From Utricularia gibba (taxonomy: Eukaryota > Streptophyta > Magnoliopsida > Lamiales > Lentibulariaceae): DNA of 64,000 nt. The DNA lies in assembly GCA_002189035.1 (NCBI GenBank), contig NEEC01000009.1, positions 2,604,001 through 2,668,000 of the forward strand, in the 5' to 3' direction. The position numbers and the translations under genes were made by a program. Positions 11,846-21,604 of the stretch are shown here, in pieces (within the stretch, counting starts at the first letter, position 1; each line of letters opens with the position of its first letter). Under the pieces are notes generated by a model. It had not been told where the DNA came from. It made no database searches and saw nothing but the letters and a program-made list of their open reading frames with translations.

Positions 11846-13873
11846 TCAATTGGGCTCTTTGGTTCTGTCTGCTTGAGTCTCGGATGCATCAGCCATCGTA
11901 TCAGGCTCTTTACTGCTGCCTTTAGCATCTGTTTCCCTCTGAAGAAGTTCATCAGGTGTTGCAGCTGGATCAAGATCCCAGCAACCTTCAGGCAAGTTTG
12001 TCCCATCAACCTTGAGTGAGCATGCTGGAACTTGATGCGAAAAGCGAAGCATTTCTCGTCTAGGAATGCAACGCACAGAATCTCCGGCACTGACCCTTTG
12101 ATAGACCGTCTTGTATCCCTCTAGTTTGACTAGAGGAGCAATCCAGACACCCATGTCTTCTGAATAGTCACCAAGCACTTCCACCATTTCGTATTGATGC
12201 CTGATCTCCTGCGGAGTTGTTGTGTCCCAGTCTATCGACCAGTTCCGATATATGGCCCAAACCTCTCCACTTCTTGGGTAAATTCTTACACAACCTCCCC
12301 TGCCAACTTTTGTCTGGGTTAGAAGGTGGGAGAAAATGTTTACTTGATCCACAGTTTCAGAGTGAAACGCCCTGAAACTTCCACAAGATTTTGTAAAACC
12401 GGAGTCCACCCAACTAACTGATCCGAACTCACTGTCAGATTTGGAGGCCAAGTAGCTGATATGTATCTTAAATGGATGCAGAGAGATGACTTCACGAATT
12501 TGGCAATACAAACGAGGCATGCCATCTTCTTCATCGTATAGAGCCCACACCTGTCTCGGCATAAAGCATTCCTCAGTTCTGCCTTCATCAAAATCATGGA
12601 AGTCAGAGTCTGGGACACTAATTGTCATAGAAGCACTTCTTTTCAGTTCTGTTTGTTTATCACTGGATACATTTCTCTTCAAGGCCTCTACTGCTGCTTC
12701 CGAAGCCACTTTAAACTCTTCAAGCTTTCTACAGATTTCAGATCTTGCCTTTTCAATTAACAGCTGTCGACCATCAATTCCTGGGGTAGCAACCCAGCGC
12801 CTGGTTGGAGTATCAGATGAAGAAGGAAGCTTAGCAGCTTTTGGTTCAGCAGCAGTTTGGGAGCCTTTTTCTTCCTCTCCATGAACACTTGAACATCCAA
12901 GCTCCACTCGCCTTTTCTTGGTAGCCCTACCACGCCTGTGTTTTGATGATTCACTAACACCATCGTTACCATTACAGGGAGCATTATCTCTAGCTTTTGG
13001 AGCTTGATGGAATCCATTCACATTTCTGTTGTTCATGTCTCCATTAGATGGATGAGATGTAAAGGAAGATACCGATAATCCACTGGGCTCTATAACACCA
13101 AGAGAGTTTCCAGATAAGTTGCGCTGGAATGATATGTTTGAGACATATTCAGATCTATTTCCATTGTGATGCCCAGAAGATACATTGGATGCACAATATC
13201 CAGCATTCAGACGGATATAATTTCCATAAGCATGACCTCCATATCCATTTTCAGTGACATGAGAGTAGTTGGTATGCGGGGACATCCCAGTCTCAACAGC
13301 AACGAAGACACCACGACAATTCTTACAAGAAAGCCTTTTGTTTACGTATTTCCTAAGATATTCGTACTGAACATGACAAGAGGTACAAACGGTCCAGAAT
13401 GTATGAAGCCTTGCATGAGAAGATGGAGCCTTGTAGCAGTCTTCATAACTGCCTGCACTGGAAGCATTCGTCATAAACCAGTTTCTCCGCTGATCATAGG
13501 TGTTCCGTTTTGCAGTATCAGACAAAAGAGTCCAGGCTTCAGAAACAAGTTTAAATGCCCCATCGGCTCCAACTGTTCTGTTCTTATCGGGGTGCAGGAG
13601 TAGTGCAAGCTTCTTAGAGTGCTTTTTTAATTTGGACTTGTCCACTAATGGATCCACTCCTAGAATGGAATAAAAATCCAGCTCGCCATTGAATTTTACC
13701 TCAGAAGCTGCGTACACACCAAAAGTTGCCACCATTTGAGATATACCCTCAAGCTCAGGGTGCAACTTTTGGGCTTTCATGGCATATTTTTTTGCTGACT
13801 GATAGTGTTTTTCAACAAACTGCTTCTCAGCAAGTGCTTTTGCTCTAATGGCCTCATCCATGCTGGAACCCAT
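11846..13873 (-). CDS. J-domain protein with C-terminal DUF3444
   Basis: A single exon of 675 codons. The N-terminus (MDEAIRAKALAEKQF, then a TPR-like helix pair) is typical of the plant DnaJ/DUF3444 family. The J domain spans about residues 65-125, with the HPD triad at 94-96. A CxxC...CxxC zinc-ribbon-like segment follows (TVCTSCHVQYEYLRKYV, then SCKNCRGVF). After a low-complexity linker with a basic RRGRATKKRR stretch (possible nuclear signal), DUF3444 begins near residue 435 (FMPRQVWALYDEEDGMPR) and ends near WDLDPAATPDELL. J domains stimulate Hsp70 ATPase; the DUF3444 function is not established. The ATG has a second in-frame ATG four codons later (MGSSM). The leader probably has an intron, since the 5' flank has no other ATG in frame. 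The stop falls after KEPN; another frame continues beyond it (see findings). Confidence 0.9.
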   Translation of the reverse strand: MGSSMDEAIRAKALAEKQFVEKHYQSAKKYAMKAQKLHPELEGISQMVATFGVYAASEVKFNGELDFYSILGVDPLVDKSKLKKHSKKLALLLHPDKNRTVGADGAFKLVSEAWTLLSDTAKRNTYDQRRNWFMTNASSAGSYEDCYKAPSSHARLHTFWTVCTSCHVQYEYLRKYVNKRLSCKNCRGVFVAVETGMSPHTNYSHVTENGYGGHAYGNYIRLNAGYCASNVSSGHHNGNRSEYVSNISFQRNLSGNSLGVIEPSGLSVSSFTSHPSNGDMNNRNVNGFHQAPKARDNAPCNGNDGVSESSKHRRGRATKKRRVELGCSSVHGEEEKGSQTAAEPKAAKLPSSSDTPTRRWVATPGIDGRQLLIEKARSEICRKLEEFKVASEAAVEALKRNVSSDKQTELKRSASMTISVPDSDFHDFDEGRTEECFMPRQVWALYDEEDGMPRLYCQIREVISLHPFKIHISYLASKSDSEFGSVSWVDSGFTKSCGSFRAFHSETVDQVNIFSHLLTQTKVGRGGCVRIYPRSGEVWAIYRNWSIDWDTTTPQEIRHQYEMVEVLGDYSEDMGVWIAPLVKLEGYKTVYQRVSAGDSVRCIPRREMLRFSHQVPACSLKVDGTNLPEGCWDLDPAATPDELLQRETDAKGSSKEPDTMADASETQADRTKEPN

Positions 13874-15277
13874 CTAAGCCTCAGATTTAATCAAAAGTCC
13901 AAAACTGATCTACCCAAAAAAAAGAAGAATCAGCATATAACGAAAATTGATCTAGAAACCACAGCAAATAGCAGTCACAGTTGCATGCGAAAGATTCAAT
14001 AAACTAAGTGCTCCATTCAAACGAAAATGATCCTCATAGTAACCATCCCTCTCACAACCAAAGGCATCAACAACAGCAGACAGCTTGTGTATGTCCATAT
14101 CTTACTGCTAGTCAAGAAATATAAATGTAGCAGCACACCCACAGGAGAAAAAAAGACATTTTCATTCCACTCCAGTATCCTTCTTACGGAATTCAAACCA
14201 AGTCAAGCATATCTCAAAAAACATTCGACGAAAGTCATGAGCTAACAGCTCGTTCAAATATCATCATTTTGACGGCAATAGTCAAAGATCTGATCAAAAG
14301 TTCACCTATACTTCTCATACTTTTTTTAAAAAAGGAACATTTTTTCGCCCAATATCAGCTCGAAACTCAAAGCAAACTATGAAAAAATAAATGTAAGCAA
14401 AAACCTCCGCAAGATTTAGCCACTCAGAGAAACACCACGTTTCCCGATCTTCAGAAATCAGTTCCAGATCTAACCAAAACCTTAATGCTAAATCCGGAAA
14501 GTACTGTAGAAGAAAACAAACAAAGCCTTTTCAAAATTCAACCACTTGGAGCAACACTATGCTTCGCGATCTTCAAACATCAGCTCCAGATCTGAGCAAA
14601 ACCTAAATGCTAAATCAGGTAACTACTGAACAAGCAAAACGAAAACAGCTGGAGAGCGACGTTTCCACGTCCGGTTTTCCCCTGTTACTTCCTTCCAGCG
14701 GCGAATAAGCAAAGAAGCAAAGCCCCGGGCCACGACGGCAGCATATTCCGGCCGGCGAAAATTTCGACGAAGAATCAACCAGACAAGCAATAAAATTATT
14801 CATCTTTTATTATGATCAGTAACATCATCAAATAAGCTTTTTATTTAGAAGAACGATTTATCAATTTATTTTATTTATTTATTACATTCATGAATTTGTG
14901 TCTAATAATCATTCATATATTCTTTTTATTTATTTATTTATTTATCCCATTTGTTATCTATTTCATTATTAATCCTTATTACCTTAAGTCCTCTCCTTCA
15001 GACCAACTTTACCACCTTGTCCATCTCTCCAGATGCAAAACCGATCAGCCAACTCAGAAAGACAAGGAAAAAGACAGCAGCACTCTCAAATGAAGCAAGA
15101 AGCAAAGACCAGAGGCCACGGCGGCGGAATATTCCGGCCGCCTGAATCAACAAGACAAACAGTAGCAGGAATGGTAAGAAGGTTTGTTTGTTAGCTGTCT
15201 GTGATACATTTGCCATGGCACTTCGGGGTCTTGCTTCCAATTCCAGTGGTTTTGTGAAAGAATGGATGTATGCTTTC
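13874..15277. other. Spacer between J-protein and SLP2 genes
   Basis: About 1.4 kb upstream of the J-protein gene and downstream of SLP2 (both minus). It includes the probable J-protein 5'UTR, perhaps with a leader intron between about 13885 and 14800. Two 80-base stretches near 14400-14500 and 14520-14620 resemble each other (shared wording such as CCAGATCT..CCAAAACC..AATGCTAAATC). A TTTA-rich microsatellite lies at 14866-14945. No coding gene is supported. Confidence 0.5.
14866..14945. repeat. TTTA tetranucleotide-rich microsatellite
   Basis: Two short arrays of TTTA/ATTT units flank about 40 bases of unrelated AT-rich sequence. They lie in the spacer upstream of the J-protein gene. This kind of array is commonly length-variable. 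Confidence 0.7.
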
Positions 15278-16455
15278 TCAGGCATTCACCTCAACCTGTG
15301 TTCCTCTGGTTTCAGGGATCAGCAGATCAACCTCAGATTTGTACTCTCGTTGCAGATAAAATGGATTTGCAGTCAGAATCCTGAGTTCAGATCTGTCATT
15401 GATCTCCAAAACTTCAGGGAATCTGTCTCCACAGATCCTTGACATCCCAACATCGACCCTTATTGCTCTGTTGCCACAGACACCATTTATCCCATCTATC
15501 TGAATTGTGTGTCCCATGATCATCCTCCTAACTCCAGGAATGGTATTCAGAGCATGCTCCAGCAATGAGCAGTCACAGTCCTTTGCAGATTCATAGGAGA
15601 ATTTCCTTAGCCATACAACTGAGTTCTTCCCCCGCACTAAATCATGGGCAAGCTTGTCTTTCCCCCACGGATCCAGTCCCGTACCTCGTCGTTGAGGCGA
15701 TCCAATCCGTACACGATGTGATCCTTCAGCAGCCCACCATGAGCAAAAACAGAGTCCCCCACAATCACCACCGTCTGGTTATTGGACAAGAACCTCTTTG
15801 CAATCAAACCATTTGGCCTGAGAGCAGCAAACCTAGCTCTAGCTCCAGTTTGAAACTCTGATGGGACTCTACGGAATTCAGAAGGCACCCCATGATACAA
15901 ATCGCCGATCAGAAACTTATCATCCATACCATCACACAGCATCTTCATACTATTACCGGTTGATTGCCACATCGCCCAATTTTCGAACTCGTTGAACCCT
16001 TCTGGAGTGGCATATCTAAAATCCCCATCTACATTCATAATCTCGTGATTTCCATTCATCGTGATCACCCGCCCACCTACCTTCGCCGCCTCCCTCTTCA
16101 ATTTCTCGAAGAAATACAACAACTTGATCTCATCCCCACCGCGATCGAGAATATCACCCACCTGAACAACGGTGGCGGCGCCGCCGGACCAACGGCCTTC
16201 TTTATCGATCAATTCCGCCAACCGCAGCGCTTGTCTGGCCTTCTGGAGGTCTCCGTGGATGTCCCCAATAGCCACGAGGCGTTTGGGTTGTGGAAAAACT
16301 GTCTGCAACGGAGTATCCTCGTTCTTCAACGGGTGTCGTTCCGGCGGTAAGAAGACGCCGCCGCTGACAGAAAAGTCGACGAAAGCGTCGATAAACTGAG
16401 CGACACTCGCCGGAACCCTTCCGCAGTCGACGGAGGAGGGTATCGGATTTTCCAT
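15278..16455 (-). CDS. SLP2: Shewanella-like protein phosphatase 2 (frame broken by one base)
   Basis: A single-exon metallophosphoesterase of the PPP type. The first frame (16455 to 15637) holds GDIHGD (64-69), GDILDRGGDE (100-109), GNHE (135-138) and VFAHGGLLKDHI. It then runs into a stop after VRDWIRGG. A second frame resumes at about 15670 and carries RGKNSVVWLRKFS, RMIMGHTIQ (the last metal-binding His) and a family-typical C-terminus ending VEVNA at 15278. The total length is 1178 bases, one short of a multiple of three. One extra base at the C5 run 15662-15666 would give a 392-residue protein. Family members bind two metal ions and dephosphorylate phospho-tyrosine/serine substrates. 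With no N-terminal transit peptide, it resembles Arabidopsis SLP2 rather than plastid SLP1. The break is probably an assembly error; a true pseudogene is the alternative. Confidence 0.85.
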
Positions 16456-16796
16456 CTACTCCTCCAAAAATAAGATTCTTCTTTTGCGAGTGGAAACAAG
16501 ATTCTGTTCAACGTCCCAGTAAAACGGTAAATTAGTTAATATTAATTTATTTAATATTAAATTAGAATGATTTTAATTAAAAATAATTAGTTAATTAAAT
16601 TAATAATAAATAAATAAAAGAAATACAGAGCCCTTCGACCTTCACTACGACTAACGCCGGCCGGCGGAGTGGAAGCTCCGTTGCTTGAATTAGTAAAGAA
16701 GCAGCGTTACTTGAACTGTGTTCTTAATATAGGGTTGATGCACATTGTACTGTAGATATGTATTTTGGTATTGAACACTATGTGTGATCGTCGGAA
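16456..16796. other. Short spacer: SLP2 promoter overlapping CNGC 3'UTR
   Basis: Only 341 bases separate the SLP2 start codon from the CNGC stop codon, both on the minus strand. The segment 16530-16620 is AT-rich (TTAATATTAA-like words). It must serve as both the channel gene's 3' end and the SLP2 promoter. No other feature is seen. Confidence 0.5.
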
Positions 16797-19343
16797 TCAG
16801 TCGTCCTCGGTACCGGAGAAATCAGGCTCCGCCGGCTTCTGCAGGGAATTCAAGGCTGGAGACTCGGAGTCACTACCGGAACGCGCGCCTCTGCTACTGC
16901 CCATTTCCGTATCAGTTGATTCATTCTCCGAAACCGGAGTTTCCGTAGCCATTAACTTCTCTGCCATCTTCCTCCTGCGATGCCGCCTCCACGCCGCCTG
17001 AATAAAACACGCCGCCCATGTCCGCCACTGATGTGAATGGAATCTGAACTTATGCCGGAGTTTCTTGCTATGCAGTCGCCGGAACTGCCCTGCCACAAAC
17101 TTCAAATCATCCGACCGGAGAGCAAACGCTTCCACTTCCGAAACCGCCATCACCGTCCGTGTAGACGTCGGAAGAACGACGCTCGGCCGTGGATTCAGTA
17201 CCCACGTCAGAAGCTCCTCGCCGCAGAAGTCACCGGACCCGATTCTGCACGTGTTGAAAAACCCAGTCCGCCCACCGTTCGTCGTATACGAATCGAGTTT
17301 CCCCCGGATTATGAACATCATCGCGTCTACCGGATCACCTTCCCGCATCAAACACGTTCCTTCGGTGCACAACTCCGGCTTCAACCGCTCGCAGATGGCG
17401 TCCAGCATCCGTTCATCCATTTGATCGAACAGAGGAACCTGCACATCATTCAATTTCATCGCCCATTCTTCTACACCCAAACCAAACCAAAAAAGAAAAT
17501 CAAGAATCACCCGTCGAACGAGATCGTAACAAAGATGGCGTTTGATGGCTCGCCGGAGATCGAGTGGAAGTTCGGTGAGTAAAGCTTCCTCGTCCACCCC
17601 CCTTGTTGCCACCCATTTATACTGATCATACTTCCGTACCAGCTGCCTGAGCTCCGGCGGAAGCTGCCGGTGATGCATCCATTGCTCTGTATCCGTTCTT
17701 TTGATTCTCCATTCTTCCAGCCTGATCGTCGTTGATTGAAGATACGTCTGTGGTTCAAAACATCGAATCAGTCACAGTACTTCAAAAAAACTTGCAACAG
17801 ATCAGCATCTTGCAACAGGAAGAGTAACCTGCATGTTTCCTATCAGCAAAGCAAACAGAACCAGCCCAAGAACAGCGATGACAATGGCGAAAAGGATCTC
17901 TCCCACATGAGTACTCGTACCCAGATTTTGGCCTAGAGAACTGCATAAACCACACAGCTGAGTATTCAATTCAAGTTTCAGAATGTGATCAACATAGATC
18001 AAGCAATAGAGATGAAGTGACAGACCTAAGGTTCTTGAATCCCCACCAAAAGCAATACAAATACTTGCTGAAAAACGGTTCTGATGTAACTCCAGAAGTT
18101 GCTGCATCTCCATATATACCAAATGCATAGAGACTGTTGCTAGGCTTGCAGATGGTAGTGAGATTGCTCACCTGAAACCACCCCACTCTCGCTACGTCGT
18201 TCATTCGGTGGCAGTCGAAATATTTGATGTCACACAGGGGGGACTCCAGATTGCAGACATGTCTCCAGCAGTATTCTTGGCTCTCTATTGACAGGAGATA
18301 CCATGAAGCCCCTATAACCTGGCATTTCACATAACAAGTTACCATTTGTTTCTGAAAGCGTAGCTTGAAGGTTTTGAAATGGAGAGGAACTTACATGGCT
18401 TGCAAGCATGTAGAGGACCAAGTTATAAGCAGCACCAGACCAGGCTCTTTCTGTGATAACACCACTAGTCTCTACAATCTTTGACAGAAGAGGAAAGATG
18501 CGCAACAATCTTGGAATGTACTGGAATATTATGATGAATCGAAGAAAGTTTTTCGTGTTTATCATCACAGAGCCACTCAAGTTGGGGATAACGAACCAGA
18601 TGACCACCTAAAACACACCCACAATCAACATGGAGAAGATGCAGAGGAAGAGCATTTGTTCACAAGTAAGCTTGACGAACCTGAGGGAGAGGGAGGGCAG
18701 CAGCAATATCCAGCCAGAATAACTTTCTCAAGTATCTTGATGCAATCTTTGAGGGGTCTATGACAAGTTCTCCTCTTCCAAAGACACGGGAGGAAGGAGC
18801 AACGAAGGCGGTGTGAAACTGCATGTAAATCTGGATAAAATAAAAGATATCTGCTACTGATCTTATGATCGTGAGCACAACTTCAACTCTAAACTCAATG
18901 TCAATGCAGAAATCATCATGAATCGCCACCAGGAAGAAGAAGAGAGGATCAACAAAAAGTGATGCTAAACAAGCAACTAAGAATATCTTGTTCCATCTCC
19001 CAATAACAGGTCCTCTAGGATCGAATATCTGTTTCTTCTCACTCTCGAAATCCTCCGAGAATACGCGGGACAACACTCTCCCTTTGAATGATCTATCATT
19101 TTTTACTCCGCTCTTGGATTTTGAACGTGGCAGTTCCTTCCCTTGAACTGTATATTTAGCCTTCCTCGTTCTACCATCACTGAAAGTTGGTTGTCTTTCA
19201 AGCTCAGATACCTCGTCAAATCTGTTGATTTTTCGACACAGTATCAGCATCTATAGGCAACCACAAACGGGGTAAACAAGCCCAATCTGTACTGAATTAA
19301 AAATGGAGACTCACCTCACTGATCTTGAGCTTCCAAAAGCCAT
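16797..19343 (-). CDS. Cyclic nucleotide-gated ion channel, plant CNGC (group III-like)
   Basis: Seven exons: 19343-19315, 19221-18681, 18607-18395, 18318-18026, 17940-17829, 17747-17511 and 17438-16797. They sum to 2067 bases (688 aa), all with GT-AG introns. The protein starts MAFGSSRSVRF, as CNGCs do. S1 lies near residues 88-108 (LVACLASLFVDPLFFF), followed by S2-S4, and the pore motif FWWGFKNLSSLGQNL places the plant filter GQN at 362-364. The cyclic-nucleotide-binding domain follows from about 476 (FIIRGKLDSY, GDFCGEELLTW). An IQ-type calmodulin site (ACFIQAAWRRHRRRK) lies near 618-632. Plant CNGCs are plasma- or nuclear-membrane Ca2+-permeable channels regulated by calmodulin. The IFDPRG...RWNK lead into S1 suggests group III (CNGC14-18), but I cannot pick the orthologue by eye. 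Confidence 0.92.
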
Positions 19344-20017
19344 TACCCAAAAAGGCAAATCAATAGGAAGCTGAAATAAGACAGAAAACAATTGATGAGA
19401 AAATTACAGCCAGCGGCATCTTTGAAAGAAGAAAGTGGCTGAGTTGAAGATGAAGAAATGATGTAAACACACACATACATACACACAAGCCAGATTTCAA
19501 TACGTAAGGATGCACTGTGTGAACGCAGTTGCTCCTTTTATTTCATCAGCCATGAACCATGTGACTTGACTTGTTCTAAACCGCAACATTTTGGTCAGCT
19601 GCTGACCCCTTTTGTCCGAAAGAATCAACTTTCCACAGTTTCAAATTAGCAGAACCAAGATGTAGTCAAAGTCAATTGAAGCTTCGGCAAACAATATAAA
19701 ATAACACTGATACAAGACGTACCGGAATCAAAACGGTCGTTGCCACTGCTACAAGAAGAAGAAAATGGCGAACTTGGGAAGCACCCAGAAAATGGAAATG
19801 GCAGACGGGTACGATCGTGAAGTGTAACAGTAGTGCGGTTTATAAAGACGAACTGGGTCCTTGTCGATTGCCCACCATCCAATCAGCATTCCCATGCGTT
19901 TCAAAGATGCGAGGGAGACAAGTGAAAAACAAAAGATGTCCAATTCGTGACAGGCGAGTTCATAAATCTTGGGGGCATATTCCATAAACTAAGTTGAGCT
20001 CCCTACGCCCCCACTCA

Positions 20018-20042
20018 CCCCCCCCCCCCCCCCCCCCCCCCC
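20018..20042. repeat. Homopolymer run of 25 C
   Basis: An uninterrupted C run follows a C-rich lead (CCCTACGCCCCCACTCA). It lies about 675 bases upstream of the channel gene start codon. The opposite strand is G25, which can form G-quadruplexes, and the C strand can form an i-motif. Its exact length is unlikely to be reliable. Confidence 0.85.
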
Positions 20043-21593
20043 GCAAATTCCGATGTGGTGATGGAGAAAGAAAGGAGAGAAGAAGTCTTCGGAAGTCGAA
20101 ACCCTCCCTCCAAATAAAACTTAATAATTATAACAAAAATCTAATTCAAACTATGATTAAAATATACTTTTTAATTATAAAAATTTAAACTTGATTTAGA
20201 AATAGTCAAAACACCCACTCCAACTCACAAAAAATGGCATAGAACACAAGACATCTTGACACATTAGTCACTGGAGTGTTATTTTTAGATTTGGTCAAGT
20301 GGGCATTAATCATTTAGCATATGGGTAATGTTTCATATACTTCTAATTCAAGAAAGTACATCATTGGATTGTCACAAAAAAATCAAATAAATTTCAACAC
20401 CTTGTATGAAAGAAAACTTATTATTGACATCTACAAAAGTAAACCAACCCCCCCCCCAATCAATTAGGTCAAGATTTTAGCTTTTTGGAGTATCTGGTGG
20501 ACAGCGCCATTGTTGGATTGTAAGTCGAGCTTTCAAGCTTGATGAGAAAATCCAGACTCGATCTCTCCATACACCAAATCATTCCGCAGCTACTGATCCA
20601 AAAAAAAAAAAAAAAAGAATCATTCTGCAGCTCATCTTCCAACTGAAAATGATACCTTATGTTGACGTTTGTTTTATTACAAAAACTGGGTCTACTGTGA
20701 CACAAGGCGTGTGCAGTGTCATGATCCTTTGGCCCCAAGAGTTGGATACTTTATGGCGTGCGGATGACTCAATCAAATTATATTGTCGCTTCGCTGAAAA
20801 AACACACATTATGATATGTTTTACTACGTCAGAAATTCAAAATTGCAGCATTAATCACTGATCAGGGATCAAATCAACAGGATAAAATATACAAAAGAAA
20901 CAGTATTTGGAAAGCGAATTACCAGCACAACGCGGCCCACGATAAAGGGAAGGGTTGGGCCCTTGTTGCGGTATCAGATAACACGTGGCCCAATAGAAAA
21001 CATGACAAGAAGATTGCTCGTGGTATGTTTTTGGTCAGGTGTCAACCTTACGAAGGGACGTGTCATCAAACTCAATTTAGGAAAAGAAGAAAACAATTTT
21101 AAATTTCATAATTCTATGGTAGAGGATAAAAAGCAGACATCTCAAATTTTATTAATCTTGTAAATCTCAACCCTATTGTTATTTTTAAAATAAAAAGCTA
21201 GGTTCAGAATGTGGTAGACGGGTGACATGGTGTATTAAATTTAGTCTACATGCACTGAACAATACTCTCTCTTCACACACTACCTGATTTCTACCCTCCA
21301 ACAAATAGAGCTGGACACCATGTTAGAACAGGAGATCAATTATCTACAACAAACATGATTCTGATAAGGTCGAGTGTCTCTAAAACATAATTTTATATCA
21401 CACTTAAAATACATACCACGATTCCTCACTTCTTTATCTCTTTCAGAACCATGAATGAGACAGACTTTCATCCCGCAACATGATTTTGATATCATGTTGA
21501 ATAGAGCGTGTCAACCAACACGCTACAAATGGTATTATAAGCCACGCACTCGCATTAAATAGATCCTAATGCCGATTATTAGTTGTACGCAAC

Positions 21594-21604
21594 CGATGTG
21601 GGAT
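21594..21604 (-). promoter_or_regulatory. USE-like element (RTCCCACATCG) of plant snRNA promoters
   Basis: On the minus strand the sequence reads ATCCCACATCG, matching the upstream sequence element of plant U-snRNA genes. About 33 bases further along the minus strand is a TATA-like TATTTAA, the spacing known for RNA polymerase II-type plant snRNA genes. Two perfect stem-loops follow (21515-21540 and 21477-21500 areas). No U1, U2, U4, U5 or U6 sequence is recognisable downstream. The same motif also occurs in dispersed plant repeats, so this may be fortuitous. Confidence 0.35.
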
